Program-made: the position numbers and the translations under genes
The notes under the pieces: model-generated
Seen by the model: the letters and a program-made list of their open reading frames with translations, nothing else
The model's database searches: none
What the model was told of the DNA's origin: nothing
Part shown: in pieces, positions 40,008 through 40,362 of the stretch
Layout of the letters: the number at the start of each line of letters is the position of its first letter
Position numbering within the stretch: position 1 is the stretch's first letter
From: Planctomycetota bacterium
GTDB lineage: Bacteria; Planctomycetota; Phycisphaerae; Sedimentisphaerales; Anaerohalosphaeraceae
Length of the DNA stretch: 40,362 nucleotides
Assembly (NCBI GenBank): GCA_016873215.1
Contig: VGXU01000020.1
Coordinates: 1-40,362 of the forward strand
Reading direction: 5' to 3'

Positions 40008-40362
40008 TGCAATAGGTTTTCCTGAAAAGAACACGATGTCAAACGGCTTGTATAATCCGGAAAATTACCGATAGGCCGATAATGTTTACCTGCTCCGGAA
40101 CTATTTTATTAAAAAGGGTCTGAACAAGGCACACGGTCTTATAATTCTTTGTGTGTTAAGGCGATGTGTCATCTTTCGCCATTTATTTTTATAAACGCCG
40201 ATTTTCATCGGAGTTATATTTTCGTAAGGGGAATTCAATACTGTCCCATTAACTTGAGACTGTTATGATATAACTATTTTAATTGCATGATATTACAGCA
40301 AAAAACAACTGTTATCGATTTGAACTGGCTATTATCCTACAGTGATATTTTACTGTCACTTG
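40008..40362. other. AT-rich non-coding end of the window
   Basis: No plausible gene is seen on either strand. It holds small hairpins only: GGCGA/TCGCC at about 40160-40180, CCGAT/ATCGG at about 40198-40212, and ACAGT/ACTGT at about 40340-40357. None has the form of a good terminator or a known riboswitch. It may be the start of a gene-poor or acquired stretch continuing beyond the window. Confidence 0.35.

Noticed and set aside
40155-40195. Hairpin GGCGA/TCGCC followed by ATTTATTTTT as a plus-strand terminator
   Set aside because: Only 5 bp, the T run is interrupted, and no plus-strand gene lies upstream for more than 1.3 kb.

Overview
The window looks like chromosome from a planctomycete-type bacterium, most likely Phycisphaerae/Sedimentisphaerales. 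This is an inference from the mix of LL-diaminopimelate aminotransferase (DapL), a PurS-PurS-PurL fusion, Lgt with an enlarged periplasmic insert, type Ib DAHP synthase, many orphan secretion or lipoprotein genes, and dispersed A-rich/hairpin intergenic elements. No marker gene settles the phylum. Composition is moderate in GC, and almost all of the sequence is coding.

Layout. (1) 37-1428, minus: tRNA-Pro(UGG) and accA, with an intrinsic terminator inside the accA leader. (2) 1648-12416, plus: a biosynthetic run of prephenate dehydrogenase, a PilT-type ATPase, purSL, purQ, dapL, a folK-deoxynucleoside kinase fusion, panC, panD and lgt, ending in a strong terminator shared with the convergent rplU (minus). 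(3) 13067-19477, plus: a D-amino acid aminotransferase, then a tightly overlapping group anmK-murQ-sodium/solute symporter-unknown secreted protein that reads as a cell-wall sugar scavenging unit. After it come a probable phage replication-gene relic (minus) and a cyclophilin. (4) 20463-20628, minus: a promoter, a foldable ~130-nt stretch and an intrinsic terminator with no reading frame, which is the best candidate for an undescribed element (a small RNA). (5) 20801-26085, minus: an operon-like series of coiled-coil lipoprotein, EIIA(Ntr)-PII-like fusion, GspF-like protein, rnpA, a MerR-type regulator and an MCE/MlaD protein. (6) 26302-35183, plus: a secreted HEAT-like protein, two paralogous peptide-binding lipoproteins and a complete Dpp/Opp-type ABC transporter (two permeases, two ATPases). 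(7) 35258-39943: STAS and double-ACT proteins (plus), inositol monophosphatase family and aroF (minus), a YfcE-like phosphoesterase (plus) and SppA (minus).

How the genes work together. Several genes serve envelope building and recycling: DapL and the D-amino acid aminotransferase supply peptidoglycan amino acids, AnmK and MurQ recycle anhydroMurNAc, the oligopeptide transporter could recover peptides, Lgt matures the several lipoproteins, SppA degrades signal peptides, and MlaD handles lipids. Others are central metabolism (fatty acid, purine, folate, pantothenate, aromatic amino acids). No CRISPR array, rRNA, intact insertion sequence or defence system is visible. Function calls rest on motifs read by eye; no database search was possible.
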